64,000 bases of DNA from Methylobacter sp. (lineage in GTDB: Bacteria > Pseudomonadota > Gammaproteobacteria > Methylococcales > Methylomonadaceae), in NCBI GenBank assembly GCA_026399025.1, contig JAPLRU010000093.1, positions 1 to 64,000 on the forward strand, written 5' to 3'. Positions 61,960 through 64,000 of this stretch are shown here, one piece after another (the first letter of the stretch is position 1; each line of letters starts with the position of its first letter). The notes below the pieces were generated by a model that worked only from the letters and a program-made list of their open reading frames with translations, searched no databases and was not told where the DNA came from. The translations under genes were made by a program, and so were the position numbers.

Positions 61960-64000
61960 TCACAACACCCCCAACCCCATATCAATCAACTTAATCCCTA
62001 TAAACGGCACAATAACCCCGCCGCCACCGTAAACCAACAAGTTATTGCGCAGCAATGTCTCCGCATTTTGCGGCCGGTAAGTCACGCCTTTCAAAGCCAA
62101 CGGAATCAACGCGACGATAATCAAGGCATTAAAAATAACCGCCGCAAGTATCGCGTTGTCCGGGCTGCTCAGTCCCATGATATTAAGCACGCCGAGTTCG
62201 GGATAAGTACTGGCGAACGCGGCCGGAATAATCGCGAAATACTTGGCTAAGTCATTCGCTAAGCTAAACGTGGTCAGCGCGCCGCGCGTCATCAGCATTT
62301 GTTTGCCGGTTTCAACAATTTCGATCAGCTTGGTCGGGTTGGAATCCAGATCGACCATGTTCCCGGCTTCCTTGGCCGCCTGCGTGCCCGAATTCATTGC
62401 CACCGCGACATCGGCTTGAGCCAAAGCGGGAGCATCGTTGGTGCCGTCGCCGGTCATCGCGACCAAACGGCCTTCGGCTTGTTGTTCACGGATCAATTTA
62501 AGTTTGGCTTCCGGCGTCGCCTCGGCCAAAAAGTCGTCGACGCCCGCTTCCGCCGCAATCGCCGCTGCGGTCAAACGGTTATCACCGGTAATCATGATGG
62601 TTTTAATGCCCATATTGCGCAATTCGACAAAGCGCTCCTTAATGCCGCCCTTGACCGTATCTTTCAGTTCGATAACGCCCAACACCTGCCCATTGTCGAC
62701 CACCAACAAAGGTGTGCTGCCCCGGCGCGCGACAATATCGGCAATGCGCATCGCTTCCTCGGGAAATTTTGCACCCAGGCTTTCCACATAGCCGCGTATC
62801 GCATCGACAGCGCCTTTACGAATTTGGCGTTCGCCGATATTGACGCCGCTCATCCGGGTTTGCGCGCTAAAAGCGACAAAGGTGGCATCCAAGTCATGAA
62901 TATTACGTTCCCGGATCGCAAACTTCTGTTTGGCTAGAATAATGATGCTGCGACCTTCCGGCGTTTCGTCAGCCAACGTCGCCAGTTGCGCGGCATCGGC
63001 CAATTCTTTTTCGCTGATCAAACCGATCGGGAAAAAATCCGAGGCTTGACGGTTACCCAAGGTAATCGTGCCGGTTTTGTCCAGCAGCAACACATCCACA
63101 TCGCCCGCCGCTTCAATGGCTTTACCCGAGGTGGCAATCACGTTTTTCTGCATCATCCGGCCGATACCGGCAACACCGATAGCGGACAGCAAAGCGCCGA
63201 TGGTGGTAGGAATCAGGCAGACCAGCAACGCCACCAGCACGGTAATCGACACCGGCGTACCGGCTTTGGCGACTTCCACGCCGTAGATGGAAAACGGCAA
63301 CAAGGTCACGGTAGTCAACAGAAAAATCAGCGTCAATGCGACCAGTAAAATAGTCAGCGCGATTTCATTAGGCGTTTTTTGCCGCGTTGCGCTTTCGACC
63401 ATCGCAATCATCCGATCCAGGAAAGCTTCGCCGGGATTGACCACAACCCGCGCCACCAGCCAGTGGGACAGGACCCGCGTACCGCCGGTGATCGGCCGGT
63501 GATCGAACTGAAATCGCCGCCCGATTCGCGAATGACCGGCGCGCTTTCGCCGGTAATCGCGCTTTCATCGACGCTGGCGGCGCCTTCGATGACTTCACCG
63601 TCGGCGGGCACAAAGTCGCCCGCTTCAATCAGCACGATGTCGCCACGCCGTAACGAGGTGCTGGCGACTTTAGCGTAATCGGTGCTGTAACGCGGTTCAT
63701 CCAGCTTCTTCGCCATGATGTCGCGCTTGGCGCTACGCAATGATGCCGCTTGCGCCTTGCTGCGGCCTTCGGCAACACTTTCGGCGAAGTTGGCAAACAA
63801 CACCGTGAACCACAGCCAAAAAGTCACCGCGAACATAAAGCCTGTTGAGGTCGAGTCACCGGATAGCAGCGCCGAAACCCACAGTCCGGTGGTCAGCAAA
63901 CTGCCGATATAGACCACGAACATCACCGGGTTTTTCCATTGTTGTTGAGGCGCCAGTTTACGTAAGGCATCGCCCGATGCATCCCATAGGATCCGGCGGC
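61960..64000 (-). pseudogene. kdpB: K+-transporting P-type ATPase subunit KdpB, frameshifted, 5' end outside window
   Basis: Catalytic ATPase subunit of the KdpFABC potassium pump. The N-terminal piece (64000 to about 63506) includes membrane helices and the TGES motif (AITGESAPV). The C-terminal piece (about 63483 to 61960) has the phosphorylation site [21 protein letters not shown] and [15 protein letters not shown], and ends [19 protein letters not shown]. They are in different frames because an 11-bp unit (GCCGGTGATCG on the plus strand) stands in exact tandem at 63484-63494 and 63495-63505. Removing one copy restores [13 protein letters not shown]. The gene is thus inactive as read unless the error is technical or reversible. 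Confidence 0.93.

Noticed and set aside
1..64000. Prophage or integrative element spanning the SLATT operon or the kinase operon
   Set aside because: I found no integrase, phage structural gene, tRNA or direct-repeat attachment sites around either.

Overview
The window looks like chromosome of a gammaproteobacterium, most probably an aquatic Methylococcales-type methanotroph. This is inference: it rests on overall gene content, the dense palindromic repeats between genes and a large multihaem c-type cytochrome. No methane oxidation gene is present to prove it. Most genes are housekeeping. I found no rRNA, tRNA or CRISPR array.

Layout. 0.2-8.2 kb: recQ, a three-gene cluster of two small glycosyltransferases and a fatty-acid-hydroxylase-type enzyme, a zinc-sensor/hemerythrin protein, an msrB remnant, a TauE/SafE exporter and a class II aldolase. 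8.2-14 kb: a decayed parDE pair, a secreted nine-haem cytochrome with Ig-like domains, a dead sensor gene, a YkgJ-type protein and a DUF3581 protein. 14.3-17.6 kb: an AT-rich, tightly coupled operon of a PP2C phosphatase and two Ser/Thr kinases, one with a cold-shock-like tail. 18-33.7 kb: core genes, including a FliK-like repeat protein, an HDOD protein, prmB-aroC, an exbB/exbD/lpxK operon, slyD, a corA-type channel and mobA. 33.9-37.5 kb: a large GGDEF-EAL protein.

37.7-44.8 kb (minus strand) holds the strongest candidate for an undescribed system. It is a compact six-gene operon: a short SLATT-like two-helix membrane protein, two unrecognised proteins, a 948-residue fusion of a ParA/MinD-type ATPase with a second P-loop ATPase, another unrecognised protein, and an N6-adenine methyltransferase with an apparent one-base frameshift near its start. 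The context suggests genome defence.

45-53 kb: a PhyH-like dioxygenase, a three-gene operon (phosphopantetheinyl transferase, quinone reductase, sulfurtransferase), a CHASE2 adenylate cyclase with a periplasmic partner, and greB. 53-64 kb: three toxin-antitoxin pairs around a damaged kdp potassium-transport locus. Reading along the minus strand the order is kdpB, inserted AT-rich gene, vapBC plus a coupled small gene, kdpC, a four-helix-bundle sensor-like protein, kdpD, kdpE. kdpB is frameshifted by an exact 11-bp tandem duplication, and a second copy of its last 100 bp lies about 230 bp away, at the edge of the inserted segment.

Several dispersed repeat families run through the window: a 165-176 bp MITE-like element with terminal inverted repeats (two complete copies and one core-only copy), clusters of short hairpins whose stems differ by compensatory changes, a third CTCACCC/GGAGAGGG hairpin family, and a 122-bp element with GGCTGTCGGAC-type ends.
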